NCBI GenBank assembly: GCA_012103535.1
Contig: WLWQ01000001.1
Location: forward strand, 124,001 to 188,000
Direction of reading: 5' to 3'
DNA: 64,000 nucleotides
DNA from: Pseudomonadales bacterium
Lineage (GTDB): Bacteria; Pseudomonadota; Gammaproteobacteria; Pseudomonadales; Pseudohongiellaceae
The notes under the pieces were generated by a model. It ran no database searches, was not told the DNA's origin, and saw only the letters and a list, made by a program, of their open reading frames with translations. The position numbers and the translations under genes were made by a program. Below, in pieces: positions 48,537 through 58,163 of the stretch (positions within the stretch are counted from its first letter, which is position 1; every line of letters begins with the position of its first letter).

Positions 48537-48587
48537 GCGCCCCTCTGTTTGATCCAGGCTTATAGAAATCCTATACGGAGTAGAAAC

Positions 48588-50729
48588 ATGATTTATTCAG
48601 GCAAAGCACTTAGTGTTGATGTGTTGCCTTCCGGCGTTGCCAATTTAGTTTTCGACTTAGAAGACTCTTCAGTTAACAAATTCAATCAGCAGACATTACG
48701 GGAATTACAGGAAGCGGTCGCAGCCTTGCAAGATGCAAAAGTCTCCGGTGTGATTTTTTCCAGTGCTAAGCCTGCCTTTATTGTCGGAGCGGATATTACT
48801 GAGTTTACGGCCATGTTCTCCGATTCGGAGGAGTCAATCCTGGGATGGTTGCAAGAAGGCAATAAAATTTTCAGCGATATTGAAGATCTGCCAATACCTA
48901 CAGTATCTGCGATAAACGGTGTCGCACTTGGAGGAGGCTTTGAGTTGGCAGTGTCTACTGATTATCGAATTGGTACCGCCAAAGCAGTAGTGGGATTTCC
49001 TGAAGTTAAATTAGGAATATTGCCTGGATTCGGTGGCACGGTTCGCTTGCCGCGTCTGATTGGTGCCGATAATGCCAACCAATGGATTAGTAGTGGTTCT
49101 CATGTCAGAGCAGATCAAGCGCTTAATGAAGGTGCACTTGACGCTATCGTTGATGAAGAGAAGTTAATTGCCGCCTGTGAGGATTTTATTGCTCAATGTA
49201 ATGCCGGCAAACTCGATCATAATAAAGTGCGGGCCGCGAAAAATTCTCCGCTGGGATTGACACCAATCGAATTAAACGTTGCCTTCGAAACAGCCAAGGC
49301 AATGGTCGCCGCGCAGGCCGGCCCGCATTACCCAGCCCCGATTACCGCGGTGCTAGTAATGCAAGAAGCTTCTACTGCGGATCGGGCTGGAGCACTGGAA
49401 ATTGAGCACAAGGGATTTGTGAAATTGGCTAAAACCGAAGTGGCTGCGAATTTAGTGCAGATGTTTCTCAACGATCAATTTCTTGCAGGAGCAGCCAAGA
49501 AACAACTCGCCAATGCGAAAGAGGTTAGAACAGCAGGTGTCTTAGGGGCAGGCATTATGGGTGGGGGTATTGCTTATCAATCTTCCCTTAAGGGCACGCC
49601 GATAATCATGAAAGACATCGCCCAGGAAGGCATTGATCTAGGAATGGCTGAGGCCAGGAAGCTTCTGGAAAAACGTGTGGCTCGCGGCAGATTAGATACC
49701 GGTAAGATGATTTCTGTCCTATCTGATATCACGCCGACCCTGGATTACGACGGATTCGAAAACGCCGACATTATCGTAGAAGCTATCGTCGAAAACACTG
49801 GAATCAAACAAAGTGTCCTGGCAGAGCTGGAATCTTTAGTGAGTGATGACACCATCATTGCGTCTAACACCTCTACCATCTCAATCGATGAATTAGCCAC
49901 CGCGCTTAAACGACCCGAAAATTTTTGTGGCATGCACTTCTTTAATCCAGTCCCAGTGATGCCTTTGGTAGAAGTCATTAGAGGCGAGAAGAGCAGTGCA
50001 GCCACTATCGCCACTACAGTGGCTTATGCGAAGAAAATGGGTAAGACACCAATTGTTGTAAACAATTGCCCAGGCTTTCTTGTAAACAGAATTTTATTTC
50101 CCTATTTCGGTGCTTTTTCCCGGCTTATTCACGACGGTGCCGATTTCAATCAGATCGATAAGGCCATGGAACGCTTCGGTTGGCCCATGGGCCCTGCTTA
50201 TCTGCTTGATGTTGTTGGTGTCGATACGGCTGTGCATTGTCAGGACGTCATGGCGAATGGATTTCCACGCATGAATCTTGATTTCGATAGTGCCATCGAC
50301 AAACTCTACCAGCAAAAAGATCTCGGTCAGAAAACCGGCAAGGGTTTCTATCTGTATGAGAAAGATAAGCGCGGCAAGCCCAAGAAATTACCGAATCCAG
50401 AAATAGAGGCTTTGATTTCTTCGGTGCAGCCTAGTTCCAGAGAATTCACCGATGAAGAAATCGTAGAGCGCATGATGGTGGCCATGTGTATCGAAACTGC
50501 ACGCTGTGTTGAAGACAACATTGTCGGTACAGCTATCGAGGCGGATATGGGATTAATTTTGGGATTAGGCTTCCCAGCATTTAGAGGCGGCGCTTTGCGC
50601 TACGTAGATAGCCTCGGTGTTAGTAATTTCTGTCAGATCGCTGAGAAATATTCAGAAATGGGAGAGCTCTATACGCCCACAGAAACAATGATAGAGAAGG
50701 GCGCCGCAGGCGAAACCTATTACGGCTAA
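48588..50729 (+). CDS. fadB: Fatty acid oxidation complex subunit alpha
   Basis: FadB carries enoyl-CoA hydratase and 3-hydroxyacyl-CoA dehydrogenase activities in aerobic beta-oxidation. The 713-residue protein has an N-terminal crotonase domain (NGVALGGGFELAVSTDYR and FPEVKLGILPGFGG with both catalytic Glu) and a dehydrogenase domain starting GVLGAGIMGGGIAYQ, with the NTSTISIDELA and MHFFNPVPVMPLVEV segments. I chose ATG 48588: it has an ACGGAG site and matches the family start MIYxGKA; an in-frame start at 48549 is rejected. fadA follows after 24 bases. Confidence 0.97.
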   Translation: MIYSGKALSVDVLPSGVANLVFDLEDSSVNKFNQQTLRELQEAVAALQDAKVSGVIFSSAKPAFIVGADITEFTAMFSDSEESILGWLQEGNKIFSDIEDLPIPTVSAINGVALGGGFELAVSTDYRIGTAKAVVGFPEVKLGILPGFGGTVRLPRLIGADNANQWISSGSHVRADQALNEGALDAIVDEEKLIAACEDFIAQCNAGKLDHNKVRAAKNSPLGLTPIELNVAFETAKAMVAAQAGPHYPAPITAVLVMQEASTADRAGALEIEHKGFVKLAKTEVAANLVQMFLNDQFLAGAAKKQLANAKEVRTAGVLGAGIMGGGIAYQSSLKGTPIIMKDIAQEGIDLGMAEARKLLEKRVARGRLDTGKMISVLSDITPTLDYDGFENADIIVEAIVENTGIKQSVLAELESLVSDDTIIASNTSTISIDELATALKRPENFCGMHFFNPVPVMPLVEVIRGEKSSAATIATTVAYAKKMGKTPIVVNNCPGFLVNRILFPYFGAFSRLIHDGADFNQIDKAMERFGWPMGPAYLLDVVGVDTAVHCQDVMANGFPRMNLDFDSAIDKLYQQKDLGQKTGKGFYLYEKDKRGKPKKLPNPEIEALISSVQPSSREFTDEEIVERMMVAMCIETARCVEDNIVGTAIEADMGLILGLGFPAFRGGALRYVDSLGVSNFCQIAEKYSEMGELYTPTETMIEKGAAGETYYG

Positions 50730-50738
50730 GAAGGCTAG

Positions 50739-51929
<1,191 letters not shown>

Positions 51930-51947
51930 AAGGATTGCTACCTAACA

Positions 51948-52778
51948 ATGGCTTCACAGACAGATCAATTAAAGCTTAATCGTTGCAGGAAAAACCTGCG
52001 GCGAGATGTAGGCCATGCTATCGCTGACTTCAATATGATTGAAGACGGCGATCTGATTTTGGTATGTCTGTCTGGAGGCAAAGACTCTTACACTCTGTTG
52101 GAAATTTTAACGAACCTGCAAAAACATGCTCCGATCGATTTCAAAATTCACGCAGTAAATCTCGATCAGAAGCAACCAGAATTTCCGGAAGAAGTGCTTC
52201 CCAGTTATCTCGACTCAATCGGAATCGACTACAAGATATTAGAGCAAGATACTTACTCTATCATTACTGAGAAAGTTCCAGAGGGGAAAACCTATTGCGG
52301 ACTTTGCTCACGATTAAGGCGAGGCATTCTCTATAACTATGCGGATTCAATTGGGGCCGACAAAATCGCCCTCGGACATCATCGAGATGATATTGTTGAG
52401 ACTCTTTTCCTGAATATGTTCTATGGGGGCAAGCTCAAAGCAATGCCGCCCAAATTGTTAAGCGACGATAAGCGCAATGTCGTTATCCGCCCTTTGGCCT
52501 ATTGTAAAGAAAGTGAAATTACAAAGTTTTCGGAACTAATGGATTTCCCAATTATTCCCTGCAACCTATGTGGGAGTCAGGATAATCTGCAAAGGCAGGC
52601 GATTAAGTCTATGTTGCAGGAATGGGAAAAACAAAATCCGGGCCGTATCGAATCTATATTTAGAAGTATTGCGAATGTGTCATTATCGCAGCTAGCGGAC
52701 ACGAACTTGTTTCCATTTCAGGAGCTGCGTAAGAAAGGAGAGTCTGACCTTCAACTCGATGTTGTTGAGTTGGTCTGA
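51948..52778 (+). CDS. ttcA: tRNA 2-thiocytidine(32) synthetase TtcA
   Basis: TtcA inserts sulfur at C32 of certain tRNAs using an [4Fe-4S] cluster and ATP. The 276-residue product has the PP-loop [11 protein letters not shown] and two cluster-binding pairs, [10 protein letters not shown] and CNLCGSQ. The C-terminal [15 protein letters not shown] is conserved. It starts 18 bases after fadA. Confidence 0.95.
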   Translation: MASQTDQLKLNRCRKNLRRDVGHAIADFNMIEDGDLILVCLSGGKDSYTLLEILTNLQKHAPIDFKIHAVNLDQKQPEFPEEVLPSYLDSIGIDYKILEQDTYSIITEKVPEGKTYCGLCSRLRRGILYNYADSIGADKIALGHHRDDIVETLFLNMFYGGKLKAMPPKLLSDDKRNVVIRPLAYCKESEITKFSELMDFPIIPCNLCGSQDNLQRQAIKSMLQEWEKQNPGRIESIFRSIANVSLSQLADTNLFPFQELRKKGESDLQLDVVELV

Positions 52779-52782
52779 TTGT

Positions 52783-53013
52783 CTAACAGTTTCGATATTT
52801 CCCGTCTTTCTTTACCCGTTTTTCACATTCCCGGGTAAAATTCTGACAAGCGATCGCTTTCGAATTTGATGGATTCGGAATGGCATGACACTGGGCCATT
52901 TCAGAGCGAAGTTCCGAATCACTCAGCGCCGCAATTTCGGTGAGCGGACCGCAAGCAATAAGAAACAAAAGAACTGCCGTGTAGGAAAAATTCCGTAGTC
53001 TGGTGTTTTGCAT
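52783..53013 (-). CDS. Small cysteine-containing lipoprotein
   Basis: The 76-residue product has a lipoprotein signal (LFLIAC, lipidated Cys 21) and a short mature part with four more Cys (residues ~42, 56, 63, 76) that could make two disulfides. The pattern is reminiscent of short periplasmic lipoproteins found near ttcA in some Gammaproteobacteria, but I do not recognise a named family. It ends four bases from the convergent ttcA stop. Confidence 0.65.
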   Translation of the reverse strand: MQNTRLRNFSYTAVLLFLIACGPLTEIAALSDSELRSEMAQCHAIPNPSNSKAIACQNFTRECEKRVKKDGKYRNC

Positions 53014-53158
53014 CGGTAGTTATAAATTTCCTAAAATAAATACGCTTATAGATAATGATAGTTCACTCCCAGGAACAGACTAATAGCTGATGTTTTCTAA
53101 CAGTTACTGTCACATAATGAATCGCAATAAGAATAAAAACCAAGAAGGATGAATAGTT

Positions 53159-53365
53159 TTGGAGATTCCTTACGCCGAACTGTCTGAAGAGGCATTGCGA
53201 GGCATAATCGAAGAGTTTGTTTCTCGCGAAGGCACGGATTATGGTGATAGAGAATATTCACTGGAAGATAAAATCCAGCATGTAAAACGCCAATTAGAGT
53301 CGGGGGAAGTGAAGGTGTTCTTTGATTCTGAGAGTGAGACTTGTAACTTGATCAGAATGAATTGA
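53159..53365 (+). CDS. YheU/UPF0270 family protein
   Basis: The 68-residue product matches the YheU family in length and layout: MEIPYAELSEEALRGIIEEFVSREGTDYG, then a helix ending VKRQLESGEVKVFFD and CNLIRMN. The function of this family is unknown. It starts at TTG 53159, with AAGAAGGA about ten bases upstream; no in-frame ATG precedes the conserved start. Confidence 0.87.
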   Translation: MEIPYAELSEEALRGIIEEFVSREGTDYGDREYSLEDKIQHVKRQLESGEVKVFFDSESETCNLIRMN

Positions 53366-53370
53366 AACGT

Positions 53371-53760
53371 CTAGCCAGTAGCAAAATTCTCTATGGCTTT
53401 CTGTTCCTTGGCATAGAGCAACCACTGGCCAATGACTTCTTTGGTTTGAATTAAAAACGCTTCATCGCCTTGCTGTGTTTCTAGCACTTTTTCGGCTAAT
53501 TCCTGACCGGCTATTGCTAGAGTTTCGATAATTCTTTTAAGGGTAAATGAATCCAGGTTTAGTGGAAATAAATCGCTGGATTGTGGGGAATTGTTTGCGC
53601 CGCGTTGTATGAATGGATTGGGTGCAATAATATTTTGAACCCGTAAGGCCAGAGAGGGATTGTGATTTCGCAGCAGTTTTACCGTAAATTGCAGGGAATC
53701 GCGTTCGAAAACATTTGCACCTATGCAATGAAAGTCATGCTGTGATTCGCACTTGATCAT
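53371..53760 (-). CDS. Hypothetical protein
   Basis: I do not recognise this 129-residue protein. It looks like a soluble cytoplasmic alpha/beta protein, with a helical C-terminal half (LKRIIETLAIAGQELAEKVLE and EVIGQWLLYAKEQKAIENF). There is no signal peptide or membrane segment. It stands between the YheU gene (convergent) and tusA (divergent). Its codon pattern looks normal, so I take it as real. Confidence 0.65.
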   Translation of the reverse strand: MIKCESQHDFHCIGANVFERDSLQFTVKLLRNHNPSLALRVQNIIAPNPFIQRGANNSPQSSDLFPLNLDSFTLKRIIETLAIAGQELAEKVLETQQGDEAFLIQTKEVIGQWLLYAKEQKAIENFATG

Positions 53761-53889
53761 GCCCGTTATTTCTGTGTTTGCCCCGTAGAATGTATAAACC
53801 GATTAGCCGACAAAATTCGATTAACTGGTTGAGAGATAGTATCCTCCTGCGTTGCCTGGGGTACAACTACCAAAAAGTTATATGGCGCC

Positions 53890-54165
53890 ATGTCGAAAGA
53901 GCCAAATGAACTAAATGAAGCTGACGGGTCGGCACCAGCGAAACTGGAGCTGGATGCCAGGGGCTTATATTGCCCGGAGCCGGTGATGCTTTTGCATAAT
54001 AAAATTAGAGATATTGCGGCGGGTGAGACATTAAAACTCACGGCAACTGATCCCTCGACCACCAGAGATGTACCTAAGTTTTGTATGTATTTGGGTCATG
54101 AATTGGTCTCTCATAGCCAGCAGGGAGAACTGTACTTCTACCTCATCAAAAAGAAGCAAGAATAA
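53890..54165 (+). CDS. tusA: Sulfurtransferase TusA family protein
   Basis: TusA relays sulfur from IscS to tRNA 2-thiouridine and other pathways. The 91-residue product has the CPxP motif in LDARGLYCPEPVMLLHNKI, followed by the two-layer fold ending GELYFYLIKKK. The first ~17 residues form a short polar tail not found in E. coli TusA. It is nine bases upstream of the exonuclease gene. Confidence 0.92.
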   Translation: MSKEPNELNEADGSAPAKLELDARGLYCPEPVMLLHNKIRDIAAGETLKLTATDPSTTRDVPKFCMYLGHELVSHSQQGELYFYLIKKKQE

Positions 54166-54174
54166 TCTCTTCAA

Positions 54175-55113
54175 GTGACTTCCCAGCACCCTCAAGTTTA
54201 TTTAGTCGACGTTTCTATCTATATTTTCCAAGCGCATTTTTCGCCCTTTGTTGAGAGCTTCGACGATAAGGGTGAGGAATTGAGTGCCTTGTTTGGCTTT
54301 ACTCAATTTCTTTTACAATTTCTGCGTCGAACTAAACCTGTCCACCTGGCTGTGGCTCACGACGAAAGCCTATTCTGCGGATTTAGACACGACTTATGTT
54401 CCAACTACAAATCTAATCGAGAACTCCCTGACGAAAATTTGGAAATGCAGCTCAATGGTTGTGGAGAGGTCTGCTCGATTCTTGGACTATCTTCCTTCTC
54501 CAGCAAGGTATACGAGGCCGACGACATCATTGGTTCTTTAGCCTACGGTGTGCGCAAGCTTAATGCCGAAGCCCAGGTAACTATCGTATCCAGAGATAAG
54601 GATCTGGCCCAGTTAATTAAGTCGGAGCAGGATTGTATTTGGGATTACAACAACAATAGTCGCCGTTTCCGAAAAGACATAGTGGAGGAATTCGGAGTTC
54701 TCCCCGATCAGTTCCCTGACTATCTTGGATTAGTAGGGGATTCAGTCGACTGCATTTCAGGCGTGCCTGGTGTGGGCCCGGTAAAGGCCAAGGCACTTTT
54801 GCAGGAATTTCAGGATCTGGACGAAATTTACGCCAACTTGGAAAAAGTGCCTTCACTGGAGGTAAGAGGGGCCAAAGGATTGGCAAAAGCACTTGCTGAA
54901 AATCGTGAGTTGGCAGATTTAAGCAAACAACTCGCCACCATTGTCTGTGAAGTTTCTGAGGCGAGCGAGTCGTTCGGGTCAGTGTCATTCGAACACCTGG
55001 AACTCGATAAACCTGATGTAGAAAAATTTTCAGATTTTTTGGCGCAGTATCGATTCCGAGATTCAGATAGAAATCGCTTACTGGGACTACTCAATAATTT
55101 GAGTGGTGAGTGA
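54175..55113 (+). CDS. xni: 5'-3' exonuclease / flap endonuclease (Xni-like)
   Basis: The 312-residue product has the conserved FEN fold: metal-binding Asp in YLVDVSIYIFQAHFSP, Lys/Arg-rich arch (CSNYKSNRELPDENL), VYEADDIIGSLAYG, VSRDKDLAQLI and the H3TH DNA-binding region GDSVDCISGVPGVGPVKAKALL. It starts at GTG 54175, nine bases after tusA. It cuts flaps or processes Okazaki-like intermediates. It could equally be called the stand-alone PolA-type exonuclease; its length (312 vs about 250 in E. coli Xni) is on the long side. Confidence 0.88.
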   Translation: MTSQHPQVYLVDVSIYIFQAHFSPFVESFDDKGEELSALFGFTQFLLQFLRRTKPVHLAVAHDESLFCGFRHDLCSNYKSNRELPDENLEMQLNGCGEVCSILGLSSFSSKVYEADDIIGSLAYGVRKLNAEAQVTIVSRDKDLAQLIKSEQDCIWDYNNNSRRFRKDIVEEFGVLPDQFPDYLGLVGDSVDCISGVPGVGPVKAKALLQEFQDLDEIYANLEKVPSLEVRGAKGLAKALAENRELADLSKQLATIVCEVSEASESFGSVSFEHLELDKPDVEKFSDFLAQYRFRDSDRNRLLGLLNNLSGE

Positions 55114-55123
55114 TTCTAACAAC

Positions 55124-56245
55124 ATGAAAATTGTTGCCGATGCAGACCTTTTTCAAATATCCACTCTTTTTGGCCATCTGGGTAATCTCGAATTAGTGCC
55201 CGGTAGAGAGATAGAATCGAGGCACCTAACAGACGCAGATGCACTAATCGTTCGCTCTATTACCGATGTATCCGAAGAATTGTTACAAGGCAGTTCAATT
55301 CAATTTGTTGGTTCTGCCACAAGCGGACTCGATCACATAGATTCAGAGTATCTTAGCGAGAATGGAATACATCTTGCCGATGCCAAAGGAAGTAATGCTA
55401 ATGCCGTGGTTGACTATTGCTTCGCTGCACTGGACCAGCTTGGTTATCTAGACCAGGCGCGCTTGAATGGACTTCGTGTTGGTATTGTTGGTTACGGCGC
55501 AATTGGTAGCTTACTCGCCAACAAACTTGCCACACTTGGGGCTAGCATAAAAGTCAATGACCCTCCGCTTGAGCAAGATAAATCGCAAGCATATAATTTT
55601 GGATTTTCGTCTTTAGAAGAGATAGCGAATTGTGACGTGGTATCGCTGCATACACCCCTGTCAAAATCTGGAGAATTTCCTACTGAAAATCTGATCAAAC
55701 TTGGTTTCTTAGACCAACTTCCGCAACAGGCATTGCTACTCAACAGCTGTCGAGGTGGCGTAGTAGACGAGAGGGCAGTGTTAGCGCTAATGGAAGATCG
55801 CCCCGATTTACAATTTGTATTTGATGTTTGGGATAACGAACCACAGGTGTCGGAAGAATTGGTTGCGCGAGTGGATATCGCTACTCCTCATATCGCTGGT
55901 TATTCCCTCGAATCTAAACTCAAAGCGGTATCCTGTTTGCGTGATGATTTTGTAAGTTTTTTTGAATTGGAAAAGACCGCCAACAAAAATGAAACAGAAG
56001 TGGAAGAAAAGAAGCCTATTAAAGTAACAAATATCAGCGAAGTTCTAGAGCAGAGCTTTTCCATTGCGGAGCTAAGTGATGAGTTCAAAGAAGCAGCCTC
56101 TAACAAAAGAGTGTTTGAATTCTTTGACCAGGCCCGCAAAGAATTACTAAAGCGCAGAGAATTGAAGAGCCTGGCACTGCGAGGACAATGTGACGATGAC
56201 TTTGAAATAGCAGTATTGGAACAATTAGGCGTAACAGTTAACTAA
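55124..56245 (+). CDS. pdxB: Erythronate-4-phosphate dehydrogenase
   Basis: PdxB oxidises 4-phosphoerythronate in the DXP-dependent pathway to pyridoxal phosphate. The 373-residue product has SATSGLDHID, the Rossmann motif VGIVGYGAIGS, NSCRGGVVDE (catalytic Arg), VFDVWDNEP (Glu) and ATPHIAGYSLESK (His), plus a C-terminal dimerisation domain. I chose ATG 55124 because the family begins MKIxxD; a GTG at 55103 overlaps the upstream gene. Confidence 0.93.
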   Translation: MKIVADADLFQISTLFGHLGNLELVPGREIESRHLTDADALIVRSITDVSEELLQGSSIQFVGSATSGLDHIDSEYLSENGIHLADAKGSNANAVVDYCFAALDQLGYLDQARLNGLRVGIVGYGAIGSLLANKLATLGASIKVNDPPLEQDKSQAYNFGFSSLEEIANCDVVSLHTPLSKSGEFPTENLIKLGFLDQLPQQALLLNSCRGGVVDERAVLALMEDRPDLQFVFDVWDNEPQVSEELVARVDIATPHIAGYSLESKLKAVSCLRDDFVSFFELEKTANKNETEVEEKKPIKVTNISEVLEQSFSIAELSDEFKEAASNKRVFEFFDQARKELLKRRELKSLALRGQCDDDFEIAVLEQLGVTVN

Positions 56246-56263
56246 GCTACGTTTTAAGCTAGG

Positions 56264-57511
56264 TTAGGACCTGTAATGGGCCAGAACGTTACCGATTCGC
56301 TTAATGGCAGAATGCAGTTCATCTTCTCTCGGTAAGAACACAATTCGAAGATGCTGGGTGTCTTTAATGTTGAAGGCACTGCCCTGAACCAGCAATATTT
56401 TTTCCTGGTCGAGAATGTCTAAGATTAGTTGCACGTCATTATCAATTTTGTAAATAGCTGGATCTAATTTAGGAAATAGATAGATCGCACCTTTGGGTTT
56501 GACACAGCTAACACCAGGAATTTCGTTCAGTAAATTCCAGGTTATGTCCCGTTGTTGTTTTAAGCGACCGCCAGGCAAGATCAATTCATTGATGCTTTGG
56601 TATCCGCCAAGAGCAGTTTGCACCGCAAATTGCGCCGGCACGTTTGCACAGAGACGCATATTAGTCAGAATTTCCAAACCTTCGATGTAGCTAGTTGCTA
56701 AATGTTTTGGTCCGCTCAATATCATCCAGCCCGATCTGAAACCGGCAAGGCGATAGGATTTGGATAGACCGTTGAAGCTAACGGTAAATACATCATCGCT
56801 TAAGGAAGCCAAAGGAATAAATTCGGCATCGTCGTAAACGATTTTGCTATAAATCTCATCGGCAAAAATGATTAGATTGTTTCTGCGAGCGAGTTCAACC
56901 AGTTCCAACAATATTTCTTGGCTATACACAGATCCAGTTGGATTGTTGGGGTTAATAATAACGATGGCGCGAGTGCGCGAGTTTATTTTCGATTCGATGT
57001 CTGCAATGGAAGGAAACCAGTCTGATTCTTCATCGCAAAGGTAGTGAACTGGATTGCCACCACTCAGGCTAACCGAGGCGGTCCAAAGCGGATAATCTGG
57101 TGATGGAATTAATACTTCGTCACCATCATTAATCAGAGCCTGCATGGACATCGTAATCAATTCGCTGACACCGTTGCCCAGGTAAATATCGTCAATTTCT
57201 ACATGAGGAACATTGAGTCGCTGGCACTCCTGCATTATTGCCTTGCGCGCAGAATAGAGTCCTTTGGAATCACTGTAGCCCTGAGCGGCAGACAGATTGT
57301 GGATAACGTCATAGAGTATTTCATCGGGTGCGTTGAAGCCGAAAGGCGCAGGGTTACCAATATTCAGTTTTAGAATCTGGTGGCCTTCTTCTTCCAGGCG
57401 TTTGGCTTCCTCGAGCACTGGGCCGCGTATGTCGTAACAGACATTGTTCAGCTTGTCTGATTGCTCGATGCTATCCATTGAGGTTTCTGTGATTGATTCG
57501 ATCTGTTCCAT
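56264..57511 (-). CDS. alaA: Alanine transaminase AlaA
   Basis: AlaA transfers the amino group between glutamate and pyruvate to make alanine and is PLP-dependent. The 415-residue product has the diagnostic N-terminus NVCYDIRGPVLEEAKRLEEEG, GNGVSELI, NPNNPTGSVY and the PLP Lys in FNGLSKSYRLAGFRSGW. It aligns along the whole E. coli AlaA. An in-frame Met at 57478 is a possible shorter start, with no clear ribosome site at either. It converges on pdxB. Confidence 0.94.
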   Translation of the reverse strand: MEQIESITETSMDSIEQSDKLNNVCYDIRGPVLEEAKRLEEEGHQILKLNIGNPAPFGFNAPDEILYDVIHNLSAAQGYSDSKGLYSARKAIMQECQRLNVPHVEIDDIYLGNGVSELITMSMQALINDGDEVLIPSPDYPLWTASVSLSGGNPVHYLCDEESDWFPSIADIESKINSRTRAIVIINPNNPTGSVYSQEILLELVELARRNNLIIFADEIYSKIVYDDAEFIPLASLSDDVFTVSFNGLSKSYRLAGFRSGWMILSGPKHLATSYIEGLEILTNMRLCANVPAQFAVQTALGGYQSINELILPGGRLKQQRDITWNLLNEIPGVSCVKPKGAIYLFPKLDPAIYKIDNDVQLILDILDQEKILLVQGSAFNIKDTQHLRIVFLPREDELHSAIKRIGNVLAHYRS

Positions 57512-57686
57512 TTCAGTGTAGTCGGCCGATTGAGCTGTGAGCTAACAAAAAATATAATCTGTACAAAAATGTATTTCGAGTTCTTGTTTCTTAAAACTTC
57601 TTTAGTATACAGTAAGTTACAAACGATACCTAGAGTTCATAGTTAATTAAATAGTTAATCAAATATTGAGGCGAAAAGGAAAACAC

Positions 57687-58103
57687 ATGTCTGACAAACC
57701 AGAGTCTGGAGATAAAATCGTTAAAACTGATGAAGAATGGCGCCAGGAACTGGACTCCGAGAGCTATCGTGTCCTGCGGGGAAAAGGCACGGAGCGGGCA
57801 TTTACCGGGGAATACAATGACCTGAAGGAGCAGGGCATGTATAACTGCGCTGCCTGCGGAGAGCCCTTGTTTTCCTCAGACACGAAATATGATTCTGGTT
57901 CCGGTTGGCCCAGTTTTTTCAAACCTGCAGACTCAGGCAATGTCTCTGAAATAGCTGATAACTCCCATGGCATGAATCGAACCGAAGTGGTCTGCAGCAA
58001 ATGCGACTCCCATCTTGGGCATGTTTTTCCCGATGGCCCGCCAGAGACGGGAATGCGCTACTGTATAAACTCGGTGTCGCTCGATTTTGAGAAAGAAGAA
58101 TAG
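57687..58103 (+). CDS. msrB: Peptide-methionine (R)-S-oxide reductase MsrB
   Basis: MsrB repairs oxidised methionine (R-sulfoxide). The 138-residue product has two zinc-binding CxxC pairs (CAACGEPLF and [12 protein letters not shown]), the GSGWPSF loop and the catalytic Cys in [16 protein letters not shown] 57687 has an AAGGAAAA site; an in-frame start at 57666 adds seven basic residues. No signal peptide is seen, so it is cytoplasmic. Confidence 0.95.
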   Translation: MSDKPESGDKIVKTDEEWRQELDSESYRVLRGKGTERAFTGEYNDLKEQGMYNCAACGEPLFSSDTKYDSGSGWPSFFKPADSGNVSEIADNSHGMNRTEVVCSKCDSHLGHVFPDGPPETGMRYCINSVSLDFEKEE

Positions 58104-58121
58104 GGGTAAAATTTAGCCAAT

Positions 58122-58149
58122 AAAAAAGGGGCCAAGTAGCCCCTTTTTT
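58122..58149. terminator. Bidirectional Rho-independent terminator
   Basis: A perfect 11-bp stem (aaaaaaggggc at 58122-58132 with its complement at 58139-58149) and six-base loop have an A-run on one side and T-run on the other. It can stop msrB (+) and the giant gene (-), which converge here. Confidence 0.9.
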
Positions 58150-58163
58150 GATTCTAGAACCGC

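Noticed and set aside
53766..54062. A minus-strand ORF of 98 residues over tusA.
   Set aside because: tusA on the + strand has the clear CPxP motif; the antisense product has no family features.
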